Source: UBA6168 sp965222975 (GTDB taxonomy: Bacteria > Bacteroidota > Bacteroidia > Chitinophagales > Saprospiraceae). From it: DNA of 64,000 nt. Below are positions 36,340-45,280 of the stretch, piece after piece; the first letter of the stretch is position 1, and each line of letters begins with the position of its first letter. Position numbers and translations under genes: made by a program. Location: the NCBI GenBank assembly GCA_965222975.1, contig CBDCVJ010000030.1:124001-188000 (forward strand), written 5' to 3'. A model generated the notes under the pieces. That model ran no database searches. It had not been told where the DNA came from and was given only the letters and a program-made list of their open reading frames with translations.

Positions 36340-37329
36340 TCATATGACATTTTGGCATTTTACTGTATGATTTTCACTGTTGGATGTTTTAGCATAACTG
36401 AATCCCTCGTGGATACAGTAACCACCAGTCTCACCGTCTTTGTTCATGGCAATAAGGCCTACCTGAAATTCTTCAAAATCTTCATGCTTTTTAATGATCC
36501 GGTCAATTGCTTCTTTACAGGCATCGGTTGGTGACTTGCCTTGTCGCATTAATTCTACCACCAAAAAAGAACTTAATGTTCTCAACATAGCCTCCCCAAG
36601 TCCAGTTGCTGTTGCCCCTCCTACTTCGTTATCTACAAATAGCCCAGCTCCAATTATTGGGGAATCTCCTACCCTCCCCTGCATTTTGAATGCAAGGCCA
36701 CTAGTTGTGCAGGCTCCGGCCATATCCCCAAATTTATCCATTGCCAACATGCCAATGGTATCGTGATTTTCAATATTGATAACGGGTTTGTATTTAGCCT
36801 CTACTTTCCACTCCTCCCAAGCTTTCTTGGCTTTATCCGTCAACAAGTCCACTTTTTGCATGCCTTGGGAAAGGGCAAACTGCAATGCCCCCTCCCCTAC
36901 CAATATTACGTGGGGTGTTCTTTCCATCACCATCCTCGCAACGCTTATAGGGTGCATGATATGCTCCAGTGCGCAGACCGAACCACAACGCCCATCCGAA
37001 TCCATAATACATGCATCTAATGTTACCCGGCCGTCCCTGTCCGGCAAACCGCCATACCCTACTGAGCTATTTTTTCCGTTTGCCTCTATAACCATCACAC
37101 CTTGTTCCACAGCGTCCAATGCCTTACCGCCATCGTTCAAAACCTTTATGGCAGCTGCATTAGCTGTAATGCCAAAATCCCATGTCGAAACGACAATTGG
37201 GCTATCTGTTTTTTTTAAGGTCGGACTTTCAGCTTCTGAAGGTTGGGAACAGGTTAAGTTGGAAGTGACGCCAAATGTGGCTAATGATCCAAGGCAGGCT
37301 TGCTCTATAAATTTTCTCCTTGATGACAT
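36340..37329 (-). CDS. N4-(beta-N-acetylglucosaminyl)-L-asparaginase (glycosylasparaginase, Ntn hydrolase)
   Basis: The 329-residue protein belongs to the asparaginase-2 (T2) family. It has a twin-Arg type N-terminus (SSRRKFIEQACLGS) and a possible lipobox ending at Cys27, so it is probably exported. Family motifs are VSTWDFGITANAAA, DAVEQGVMVIE, GYGGLPDRDG and the autocleavage site NHDTIGMLA with nucleophile Thr191. After self-cleavage it would split the GlcNAc-Asn bond of N-glycopeptides. It stands alone, divergent from the acyltransferase gene. A role in scavenging glycoprotein material fits a Bacteroidota lifestyle. Confidence 0.92.
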   Translation of the reverse strand: MSSRRKFIEQACLGSLATFGVTSNLTCSQPSEAESPTLKKTDSPIVVSTWDFGITANAAAIKVLNDGGKALDAVEQGVMVIEANGKNSSVGYGGLPDRDGRVTLDACIMDSDGRCGSVCALEHIMHPISVARMVMERTPHVILVGEGALQFALSQGMQKVDLLTDKAKKAWEEWKVEAKYKPVINIENHDTIGMLAMDKFGDMAGACTTSGLAFKMQGRVGDSPIIGAGLFVDNEVGGATATGLGEAMLRTLSSFLVVELMRQGKSPTDACKEAIDRIIKKHEDFEEFQVGLIAMNKDGETGGYCIHEGFSYAKTSNSENHTVKCQNVI

Positions 37330-37356
37330 GTTTAAAAGTTAAATGTGTTTATCGCA

Positions 37357-37364
37357 CAAACATA
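37357..37364 (-). promoter_or_regulatory. Predicted -7 promoter box of the glycosylasparaginase gene
   Basis: On the minus strand TATGTTTG matches TAnnTTTG, 28 nt upstream of the ATG. No clear -33 box was seen. Confidence 0.45.
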
Positions 37365-37409
37365 GCCATCTTTGCATTGCTTTAAGAAATTTATTTTATG
37401 TAGCCTTAT

Positions 37410-38279
37410 ATGATATTTTTAATAAAAATTGTGGTAAACCTTTTTGCTTTCCTCCCAATGAAAGCAGTTTATGCTTTTTCCGATTTGCTTTATTTTTCCT
37501 TCAGGTTTATCATTCATTATAGAAAAACTGTTATCCAAAAGAACTTAGTCGATTCATTTCCAAGTAAACTTAATGAAGAAATAAAACAGATCACTATACA
37601 GTATTATCGCTATTTATCAGACCTAATAGTGGAATCAGTTAAAGGATTGTCACTTTCCAAAAAAGAATTGCAAAAAAGGTTTGTTTATAAAAATCCAGAA
37701 ATATTTGCAGACCTCTTCCAACAAGGTAAAAGTGCTATTTTACTGGGCAGCCATTACGGCAATTGGGAATGGGGCAGCCTCTCCTTCCCTCTTTCGGTGA
37801 AGCACAAAGTAATCGGTGTTTACAAACCAATAAAAAATCAGAAAGTCGAAAACTATCTGAATACCCTTCGAAAGCGATGGGGATTGCATTTGACTAGTAT
37901 GAAAAATTCGGGTAGGACTATCATTGAAAATAAAGACGAGCCTGTGATTTATGTTTTTATTGCTGACCAAACACCAGTTGATGTAGTCAATGCTCATTGG
38001 GTTCAATTCCTAAATCAGGATACTCCATTCCTGCATGGCGCTGCAAAACTTGCTCACCGTACAGGCTATCCTGTTTTTCATTTTAAAATAAACAAGGTAA
38101 AAAGGGGATATTACGAAGTTGAATTTGAGGAAATCAGCTCATCACCAAAAACTAAAGAGCCTTATGCTATATCAGTAGAATATGCCCGCCATTTAGAAAA
38201 AATGATAAATAATGCCCCAGCCTATTGGCTATGGTCGCACCGACGATGGAAAAGAAGACGGCCAACCGATCCATCTTAA
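37410..38279 (+). CDS. Lysophospholipid / lipid A acyltransferase (LpxL/HtrB family)
   Basis: The 289-residue protein has an N-terminal membrane-anchoring helix and the LpxL-like core: the catalytic HYGNWEW (H-x4-D/E type) near residue 114, GVYKPIKN, a FIADQTP motif and FLHGAAKLAHRTGYPV. The basic C-terminus WLWSHRRWKRRRP is typical. It transfers an acyl chain from acyl-ACP onto a lipid A or related lipid at the inner membrane. It is convergent with the broken pgi gene, 40 bp away. Confidence 0.9.
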   Translation: MIFLIKIVVNLFAFLPMKAVYAFSDLLYFSFRFIIHYRKTVIQKNLVDSFPSKLNEEIKQITIQYYRYLSDLIVESVKGLSLSKKELQKRFVYKNPEIFADLFQQGKSAILLGSHYGNWEWGSLSFPLSVKHKVIGVYKPIKNQKVENYLNTLRKRWGLHLTSMKNSGRTIIENKDEPVIYVFIADQTPVDVVNAHWVQFLNQDTPFLHGAAKLAHRTGYPVFHFKINKVKRGYYEVEFEEISSSPKTKEPYAISVEYARHLEKMINNAPAYWLWSHRRWKRRRPTDPS

Positions 38280-38319
38280 ACTATGTGGCCCATCAACCGT
38301 CTACCCTTCACCGTAAATT

Positions 38320-39643
38320 CTACTTTTTCCCCAGCAAACGGAACATATTCTTCTTATAAGCCTCAACACCCGGCTGATCAAAAGGATTGACAGCCAAAAG
38401 GTAGCCACTCAAAGCACATGCTTTTTCAAAGAAATAAAATAAGTAGCCTAAGATGAAAAGGTGTTGCCTCTGGCAAGTTGATGATCAGGTTTGGTACACC
38501 TCCATCCACATGGGCTTCCAATGTACCTTCCGCTGCTTTTTTGTTTACATAATCCATTGTTTTACCTGCCAAGATAATTCAACCCATCAAGGTCTTTCTT
38601 TTCTTTTTGTAAAACGATGTCCTCCTCTGGGTTCCCAATTTGAATCAAAGTTTCGAACAAGTGCCGATGCCCATCTTGGATGTACTGCCCTAAGAGAGTG
38701 CAGATCGGAAGTAAAGTCTGCGCTCGCAGGGAAAGATGCCTTTCCCATCTTTGCCTTCTGATTCACCAAACAATTGCTTCCACCACTCGGCGATGAAGTG
38801 CAATCTTGGTTCGTAATTGATAAGCATTTCTATGCCTTTTCCCTTTTCGATAGAGAATATTTCGGAGCGCAACATATTGATAACAGGCATTTTGATCAAA
38901 GGGCTTTTTGAAATCAGTCATGGCATTGGCCGCACCTTTCATCAAAGCTGTAATGTCAATGCCAGCGGCTGCGATTGGTAACAATCCAACAGCAGTCAAT
39001 ACGGAGAATCGCTTCCTCCCACATCATCTGGCACAACAAATGTCTCATAACCTTGCCCATTCGCCAGTTTTTTCAATGCTCCTTTCGATTTATCCGTGGT
39101 GGCAAAAATCCGATCCTTCGCTCCTTTCTTCCCATATTTTTCTTCAAGTTTGTTTTTCAAAATACGGAATGCAATTGCTGGTTCAGTTGTCGTGCCGGAT
39201 TTGGAAATTATATTTATAGAAAAATCCCGGTCGCCAATCAATTCTATCAGGTGAGTCAAATAAGTACCGGATATGTTAGTCCCAGCAAAGTAAATCTCTG
39301 GTCCGCCCCGTTTTTCTTTCGGCAAGTTGTTATAAAAGGAGTGCGTCAACATTTCAATCGCCGCCTTAGCCCCCAAGTAGGAGCCACCAATACCGATAAT
39401 CACCAACACCTCAGAATTTTCCTGTATCCTTTTGGCCGCTGCTTTGATTCTATTGAATTCAGCTTTATCATATTTCCTTGGCAGGTCGAGCCAACCGAGG
39501 AAATCATTGCCCGGCCCTTTTTTACTGTGCAATAATTTTGCGGCCTGTTCGACAAGAGGAGTCATAATAGCTACCTCGTGATTTTTTACAAATGAATTTG
39601 CGTAGGAGTAATTGAATGTCAGTTTTTCCATTTTTATTTTCAT
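38320..39643 (-). pseudogene. pgi: Glucose-6-phosphate isomerase with about six frameshifts
   Basis: Read across frames, this is a full-length PGI of about 440 residues: IIGIGGSYLGAKAAIEML, ISKSGTTTEPAIAFR, VPDDVGGRFSVLTAVGLLP, then ITALMKGAANAM, NACYQYVALRNILYRKGK, MLINYEPRLHFIAEWWKQLF, FPASADFTSDLHS, GNPEEDIVLQKEKKD and the C-terminal VEAYKKNMFRLLGKK. The first ~215 residues are in one frame. Shifts fall near 39011, 38838, 38730, 38691, 38580 and 38449, and all are consistent with an extra base (two at 39011). Two sites read CTT-AGG where Leu-Gly is expected. PGI is a core glycolysis/gluconeogenesis enzyme, so true loss would be surprising. Starts at 39643 or 39631 are both possible. Confidence 0.88.
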
Positions 39644-39766
39644 TGAAGAACTTATAGAAAGTTTAGGCTTCAATATTCAGCCATAACTTTCTACTTTGTC
39701 CTTTTTACTTTTTACTTCCTATTTTTCCGTCCGTTTCGTATTGAGAGGCGCAAATTTGAGAAAACT

Positions 39767-40135
39767 ATGGCAAAGCATTTAGAAATTGGAAAGAAAGGCG
39801 AGGAACTGGCTGTTGATTTTCTTCGAACGCAAGGATTACAAATTCTTGAAAGGAATTGGCGTTTCCGAAAATTAGAAGTTGACATAATCGCTAAGGACAA
39901 AGAGGTTTTAGTGTTTGTGGAAGTAAAAACCCGAAGCAGCAAATATTTTGGAGAACCCGAAGAATTTGTGGATGCTAAAAAAGAACAATTTTTATCCAAA
40001 GCCGCTGTCGAATATATGGCCTTGGTCAAGCATGATTGGGCCATCCGGTTCGATGTAGTTGCAATTCTTTTAAAAAACAATAACCAATGGGGAATCAAAC
40101 ATATCAAAGACGCATTTTTCCCCAGCATAGAATAA
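39767..40135 (+). CDS. yraN: YraN family protein (UPF0102)
   Basis: The 122-residue protein matches YraN: IGKKGEELAVDFLRTQG near the start, then LERNWRF, EVDIIAKD and VFVEVKTR, a restriction-endonuclease-like core (E..D..ExK). The family is widespread and linked to nucleic-acid processing, with its exact role unsettled. It is divergent from pgi and 7 bp upstream of the alkylation-repair-like gene, with which it probably forms an operon. Confidence 0.93.
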   Translation: MAKHLEIGKKGEELAVDFLRTQGLQILERNWRFRKLEVDIIAKDKEVLVFVEVKTRSSKYFGEPEEFVDAKKEQFLSKAAVEYMALVKHDWAIRFDVVAILLKNNNQWGIKHIKDAFFPSIE

Positions 40136-40142
40136 AATAACA

Positions 40143-41267
40143 ATGCCCGAAAATTTTCAAATCCGTGATGTGTTTAGTCCAAAAGCAGTCAATGAAATGG
40201 CTGATAGGTTGCATAAAACATGGCCAGTTTTTGATAAAAAGAAATTCACAAAATCAATAAATCCAGAATTGCCAAAGTTGACCTATTCCGAACGCTTGAA
40301 ATTAATTACAATTAATTTAGAAAAACATTTGCCAACCGATTTTCCTAAAGCTGTCGAAATATTACTCTCTGCTCAATTGCCTCCCTATGATTCCGATATT
40401 TTAGGAAATCCAAATGAGCGATTTATTACCGTTACCAATACAGCATTTATCAGCCGAAATGGTTTGGAGCATTTCGATATTTCCATGAACGCCTTATACG
40501 AAATGACAAAACGTTTGACTGCTGAATTCGATATACGGATATTTTTGGATAAATATCCCGATGAAACATTGGCTATATTAAAAAAATGGGCAAAAGACAA
40601 AAACCCCCATGTTCGCCGATTAGTATCAGAGGGCAGCCGCCCATTTCTTCCTTGGGGAAAAAGGTTAAACAATATCAAAGACAACCCAATGCTCACACTT
40701 GAATTATTGGAATTGTTAAAAAACGACCCTTCTGAATATGTCCGCCGTTCCGTAGCTAACCACTTAAACGATCATACAAAAAACCATCCTGATTTAATTG
40801 TTAAAACATTAAAAAAATGGAAAAAAGAACACCCTGGGAAAAACATGGACAGGCTAATAAAACATGCCACACGTACCTTGATAAAAAATGGGCATGCAGG
40901 TGCGTTGGAGTTGCTTGGCTTTGAAAGAGGGGCTGCCGCAGTTGTCAAAAAATTAGCAGTAGATAAAAAAATTAAAATAGGGGGTTATTTAAATTTTTCT
41001 TTTAACATCGTTTCAACTGGAAATAAACTTCAAAATCTCATTGTTGATTATATAATTTATTTTAAAAAATCAGACGGTTCATTATCCCCAAAAGTTTTTA
41101 AAATGACCACAAAAAAAATTTCAAAAAAAGAGACAATTTCATTGAGCAAGCGACATTCATTTAAAATCATCACCACTCGGGTTTACTACATGGGGAAGCA
41201 TCAATTGGCTATTCAAATAAATGGAGAAGAAAAATCAAAAACTGATTTCACCTTGGAAAAATCTTAA
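40143..41267 (+). CDS. DNA alkylation repair protein-like (AlkD/HEAT repeat)
   Basis: The 374-residue protein is made mainly of short helical pairs as in AlkD-type HEAT repeats. Typical stretches are KWAKDKNPHVRRLVSEGSRP, FLPWGKRL and DPSEYVRRSVANHLND, found in COG4335-like DNA alkylation repair proteins. It would bind alkylated DNA and remove positively charged bases. The last ~100 residues form a beta-rich extension ending in QINGEEKSKTDF, common in this subgroup. It follows yraN by 7 bp and precedes a small membrane protein by 4 bp. Confidence 0.85.
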   Translation: MPENFQIRDVFSPKAVNEMADRLHKTWPVFDKKKFTKSINPELPKLTYSERLKLITINLEKHLPTDFPKAVEILLSAQLPPYDSDILGNPNERFITVTNTAFISRNGLEHFDISMNALYEMTKRLTAEFDIRIFLDKYPDETLAILKKWAKDKNPHVRRLVSEGSRPFLPWGKRLNNIKDNPMLTLELLELLKNDPSEYVRRSVANHLNDHTKNHPDLIVKTLKKWKKEHPGKNMDRLIKHATRTLIKNGHAGALELLGFERGAAAVVKKLAVDKKIKIGGYLNFSFNIVSTGNKLQNLIVDYIIYFKKSDGSLSPKVFKMTTKKISKKETISLSKRHSFKIITTRVYYMGKHQLAIQINGEEKSKTDFTLEKS

Positions 41268-41271
41268 AAAA

Positions 41272-41565
41272 ATGTTGATAGATTTTATTATTGGTTTGAC
41301 GATCATGAACGCCATGCCACATATGCTGGTTGGGTATGGGAACATCCGTTTTCTTGGACTGTTTGGCTTTGGCAATTTATCAAATATAGCTTATTCAGCA
41401 TTAAGCACCATAATATCCATAAGCCTTTTCACTTGGAAATATGGCGTGGAAGGATTGGTCACAAATGGCATATATATAGGTGCAGTTTCCGTGCTTTTCA
41501 TATACTGGGTTACTGGAAAATGGCTCATGAAATTCTTTAGTAAAAATAGCTCTTATCCTATCTAA
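41272..41565 (+). CDS. Small membrane protein of unknown function
   Basis: I chose the start at MLIDFIIGLTIMNAMPHMLV (41272), 4 bp after the alkylation-repair stop, over an in-frame ATG at 41221 that overlaps that gene; the upstream 17 residues are polar and not signal-like. The 97-residue product has about three hydrophobic helices and no family motif that I recognise. It is probably co-transcribed with yraN and the AlkD-like gene. Its stop codon abuts the stop of the convergent gene with no gap. Confidence 0.7.
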   Translation: MLIDFIIGLTIMNAMPHMLVGYGNIRFLGLFGFGNLSNIAYSALSTIISISLFTWKYGVEGLVTNGIYIGAVSVLFIYWVTGKWLMKFFSKNSSYPI

Positions 41566-42708
41566 TTATTTCTCAACGTCAACCCTTTTTAAATAGCTTA
41601 ATATCACCCACCTCAAACTGTTGGCGCTTTGCTTTAACATATACCTATCAGACGGAAAAGAAGCACTTCCACTACAACACTTATTTACAGCCCTTGAGTC
41701 ACCAGAAACAACACAATAGCTGCCTGAAAAAGAATCCGTTCCACATATCCTTTTTGCCAAAGAAACCTGACCTGTGTGAGGATTGAAAATGTTTAGGTAA
41801 GCATCAATCCTTGCGTTTTTACTTAAATCATATTCTTGCACCGTCGCATGAACTGTCTTCATTATTGGTTCATATGTTATTTTTCCAGAAGTATCTTTTA
41901 CTACTTTTTTACCAACTTCTATTTCTTTACTATAACTTGTACAAGAAGAGCTGATGTCATCTCCTGACACATATTCATCCGTGATATTAATTTCAACAAT
42001 AAAATCATAATTAATTCCACTTTGAGGCATTAAATGAATTACCTTCCATTTATCTTTTATCGAATATCTATTTTCTGACACCCACTCTAATATTGCATGA
42101 TCTATCCTATTTCCTGGCCTGCTATAAATATCCATCAAAAAATAAGTTGTTCCAAGCATATAGGTACTATCTTTCATTTCAGCTATTTCTGGCGCATTAT
42201 ATCCATGCTCTAAAACCAATTGTTGGAGGAATTTATTTGCTTTTCTCGCTTGCAATTTTTCACCATTAGTTGCCAACCACAAAAAATTCCTTATTTCATG
42301 TAAATATAAATCCGTAACTTTCCAAAAACTTTCCTCCTCCCATTCTTTAACGGGGTTCAATTTAATGTAAGGACGGTATCCCTCTTTGCTTGCCAATGGC
42401 ATTAACCGTTCGACTTTCTGCTGTCTGTATAATAACTGCTGATTTAAATAATGAATTTTTTTCCAGCTATTTAAGTCCCTATTTTTTTTATAATTATTTA
42501 TCAAGGAAATATCTCTCTCGTTCGCCACATTGTATCCATATTCCAAAGTTTGCAAATATTTAGTTTTATGTTTTTTACCTTTTAATCTATTCGAAGCGTA
42601 ACGAAATGCCGCATCCGGCTTTTCATGTTTTATATAATAATCCGGCAAACGGCATTGAGTGAAGAAAAGAAGAAGAATAAAAAATGGAAAGGTGTATAAT
42701 TGCTTCAT
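41566..42708 (-). CDS. Hypothetical lipoprotein
   Basis: I do not recognise this 380-residue protein. The N-terminus MKQLYTFPFFILLLFFTQC is a lipoprotein signal with lipobox Cys19. The body is Lys/Tyr-rich and mostly helical in its first half, with paired cysteines in the C-terminal part (SSSCTSYS, RICGTDSFSGSYC, NKCCSGSA). The gene stands alone and ends exactly where the convergent small membrane gene ends. It has a more AT-rich codon use than its neighbours, which could hint at transfer. Confidence 0.7.
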   Translation of the reverse strand: MKQLYTFPFFILLLFFTQCRLPDYYIKHEKPDAAFRYASNRLKGKKHKTKYLQTLEYGYNVANERDISLINNYKKNRDLNSWKKIHYLNQQLLYRQQKVERLMPLASKEGYRPYIKLNPVKEWEEESFWKVTDLYLHEIRNFLWLATNGEKLQARKANKFLQQLVLEHGYNAPEIAEMKDSTYMLGTTYFLMDIYSRPGNRIDHAILEWVSENRYSIKDKWKVIHLMPQSGINYDFIVEINITDEYVSGDDISSSCTSYSKEIEVGKKVVKDTSGKITYEPIMKTVHATVQEYDLSKNARIDAYLNIFNPHTGQVSLAKRICGTDSFSGSYCVVSGDSRAVNKCCSGSASFPSDRYMLKQSANSLRWVILSYLKRVDVEK

Positions 42709-42936
42709 AACAACATATTTTTAGAATTAGAGAAATGTTGTAACAAGCAATACTTTTTTCAACACACAATATTAATGGATTTATTTATCCAGTTTTAATA
42801 AATTTTGTTTTGAAAACGTTAAAGTGAAGAATAGAACTTCAATGGAGGATGGTGGACGGCTCGCCACATAAACATATTTAGTGGAAATTCAACAATAGTG
42901 AATCTGATGAAAAAAATCCGAAAGGTCTATGAGATT

Positions 42937-43065
42937 TTAAGCTACTATACACTTTTTGAAAATGACTTGGTTTTCATGCTTGAGAAAAAAACCCTCCCTC
43001 TCTATTGGTTTCTTTACTTTTTGCCTGAAAACGGATTCAAATATAAAAAGTGTATTGCAACTTAA
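42937..43065. repeat. Dispersed repeat copy B with inverted ends
   Basis: The left arm 42937-42957 (TTAAGCTAC...ACTTTTT) and the right arm 43045-43065 pair at 18 of 21 positions. The right 74 bp (42992-43065) match copy A at 36238-36311. With inverted ends and no ORF it resembles a MITE or a REP-like element. It lies in the 572-bp gap upstream of the formate-THF ligase stop. Confidence 0.75.
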
Positions 43066-43145
43066 CGAGATTTAGAACCTATCGAAGAGAATTAAATTTG
43101 ATTTTATTTTTCTTTTAAACCAATTCTAAAGATTCTTGATGAATC

Positions 43146-43262
43146 CATTTGGTCAAAAATTTTAAGGAAAAAATTTTACTAAACCTTGGAGATTTAACAA
43201 AACGGAAAAAGCCTAAATGATTTGCTAAATTTCAAAAATTTAGTAAATCTTTTGACCAAATG
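43146..43262. repeat. Inverted repeat downstream of the formate-THF ligase gene
   Basis: CATTTGGTCAAAA (43146-43158) and TTTTGACCAAATG (43250-43262) are perfect 13-bp arms. Inside, AATTTTACTAAA-like and TTTAGTAAAT words also oppose each other. It ends 18 bp before the ligase stop codon region on the minus strand; there is no clean U-tract. Confidence 0.65.
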
Positions 43263-43280
43263 AAATCACTTAGAACCATT

Positions 43281-44948
43281 CTAAAACAACCCTGTGATAT
43301 TGCCTTCTTCATCAATGTCGATATGCTCGGCAGCGGGGATACCGGGAAGGCCGGGCATCCGCATCATATCGCCAGTAATGGGCACTAAAAATCCTGCGCC
43401 AGCTGCTATTTCAATTTCCCGTACAGTTATTGAAAACCCTGTGGGTTTTCCAATTTTTTTCGGGTCGTCAGACAATGATTTTTGAGTTTTGGCAATACAA
43501 ATTCCAAGTTGCTCCAAGCCAAGGCGTTTAACTCGCTTCAGGTGGAGTTGTGCTTTTCGTCCATAATTCACACTATCAGCGCCATATATATTTTTGGCTA
43601 TGGTTTCTATTTTCCTTTCCACAGACCACTCCCAGCTGTACAATGGCTTGAAATCACTGTTCCCATTTTCGACTGCATCAACTACTGCATGCGCCAAATC
43701 TATAGCCCCTTCGCCGCCTTTTGCCCAAACATCAGCAACCACAGCTTTGAATCCCATTTTATCGCAATTGTTTTTCACAACGGCTATTTCTTCATCTGAA
43801 TCAGCTGTGAATTTATTGATGGCAACAATTGCTGGGATACCGTACAATCGGCTGTTTTCCAAATGTTTTTCCAAATTCACAAATCCATTCTCTACAGCTT
43901 CGGCATTGTTTTCACTGAGAGATTTCAAGTCAACTCCCCCATGATATTTCAATGCACGAATGGTTGCGACTATCACCATTGCCTTGGGCTTCAGACCAGC
44001 GCTTTGACATTTAATATCCAAAAATTTCTCTGCACCCAAATCCGATCCAAAACCAGCTTCAGTCACTATGTAATCTGACAAGGAGAGCCCCATTCTGGTT
44101 GCAATTACAGAATTGGTTCCTTGGGCAATGTTAGCAAACGGGCCACCATGAATGATGGCTGGTGTACCTTCAATAGTCTGTACCAAATTAGGCTTAATCG
44201 CATCTTTCAATAAAGCTGCCATCGCTCCTTGTGCCTTTAGTTGCCGGGCATAAACTGGCTCGTTGGTCATCGTGAAACCGATCAGGATATTTCCAAGCCG
44301 TCGTTTCAAATCCATAAGGTCATTGGAAAGGCAAAGGATAGCCATTACCTCCGAAGCCACAGCAATATCAAAACCCGATTCCCTTGGAATGCCATTTCCA
44401 GTTCCGCCCAACCCAATAGTAATTTGACGGAGGGAGCGGTCGTTCATGTCGAGCACACGTTTCCATGTAATTCGTCGGGGATCGATATTTAGTGAAGATT
44501 TATTGTTTTGTAAATTGTTGTCTATCAGGGCAGAAAGCAAATTATGCGCTTTCTCCACTGCGGAAATATCGCCTGTGAAATGGAGGTTAATGTCTTCCAT
44601 GGGAAGCACTTGCGAATACCCTCCACCTGCAGCCCCTCCTTTAATGCCAAATACCGGCCCGAGCGAAGGTTCCCTCAAAACAACGCAGGTTTGCCGCCCG
44701 ATTCGGTTTAACCCTTGGGAAAGGCCGATGCTCATGGTAGTTTTTCCTTCACCCGCTGGTGTTGGGGAAAGGGCGGTCATCAATACCAAGTTGTTTTTAT
44801 CTGCCTTTTCGTTGTTGATCAGGTTGAGCGGGAGTTTAGCTTTGTATTTCCCATAGAGTTGGAGATCGTCCTCGGAAATGCCGAGTTGGGAAGCAATTTG
44901 CTGTATAGGTTTCAGTGTAGCTTGCCTGGCAATGTCTAAATCTGTCAT
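43281..44948 (-). CDS. fhs: Formate-tetrahydrofolate ligase
   Basis: The 555-residue protein is a full-length FTHFS: ATP site TALSPTPAGEGKTTMSIGL, LREPSLGPVFGIKGGAAGGG, NLHFTGDISAVEKAHNLL, VLDMNDRSLRQITIGLGG and MTNEPVYARQLKAQGAMAAL. The C-terminus has MMRMPGLPGIPAAEHIDID. It joins formate and THF with ATP to give 10-formyl-THF for one-carbon metabolism. It is transcribed alone, divergent from the LysM-CAP gene. Confidence 0.96.
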   Translation of the reverse strand: MTDLDIARQATLKPIQQIASQLGISEDDLQLYGKYKAKLPLNLINNEKADKNNLVLMTALSPTPAGEGKTTMSIGLSQGLNRIGRQTCVVLREPSLGPVFGIKGGAAGGGYSQVLPMEDINLHFTGDISAVEKAHNLLSALIDNNLQNNKSSLNIDPRRITWKRVLDMNDRSLRQITIGLGGTGNGIPRESGFDIAVASEVMAILCLSNDLMDLKRRLGNILIGFTMTNEPVYARQLKAQGAMAALLKDAIKPNLVQTIEGTPAIIHGGPFANIAQGTNSVIATRMGLSLSDYIVTEAGFGSDLGAEKFLDIKCQSAGLKPKAMVIVATIRALKYHGGVDLKSLSENNAEAVENGFVNLEKHLENSRLYGIPAIVAINKFTADSDEEIAVVKNNCDKMGFKAVVADVWAKGGEGAIDLAHAVVDAVENGNSDFKPLYSWEWSVERKIETIAKNIYGADSVNYGRKAQLHLKRVKRLGLEQLGICIAKTQKSLSDDPKKIGKPTGFSITVREIEIAAGAGFLVPITGDMMRMPGLPGIPAAEHIDIDEEGNITGLF

Positions 44949-45159
44949 AATATGGTTATTCGTAATTGTAGTGAGTGGATACTGTTCGGAAAATCAAAAT
45001 TTTGCCTAACATCTACTCCAAAAACTGGTTTTGTGAAAAAATTGGGCTAATGTAAAGGTTTTGATAAAATGACCGCCAAAAGGCATGGTTATTTTTCTAT
45101 GAATGCAAGTAAGATACCCTATTAATTCACGCATCTATTTTCGTTTTAACAAAAAAACA

Positions 45160-45260
45160 TACATTTGAACTGGGAAAACCTAAACACATCCTTCTTGAGG
45201 CTTATGCATTTGGCTAAATACTTGATTACCATAGGCGTTAGAACAAATTGCCAAATGCAT
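45160..45260 (+). promoter_or_regulatory. Predicted -7 box and leader inverted repeat of the LysM-CAP gene
   Basis: TACATTTG (45160-45167) matches TAnnTTTG. The predicted leader then holds the perfect 11-bp pair ATGCATTTGGC (45204-45214) and GCCAAATGCAT (45250-45260), 21 bp before the ATG at 45281. The rest of the 44949-45280 gap shows nothing else. Confidence 0.45.
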
Positions 45261-45280
45261 CAATAATTAAACAACGAACT

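Noticed and set aside
38440..38700. Programmed +1 frameshifting as the accepted explanation for pgi
   Set aside because: Only two of six breaks show CTT-AGG, the others differ, and sequence error or decay explains all six; kept as a finding, not as an annotation.
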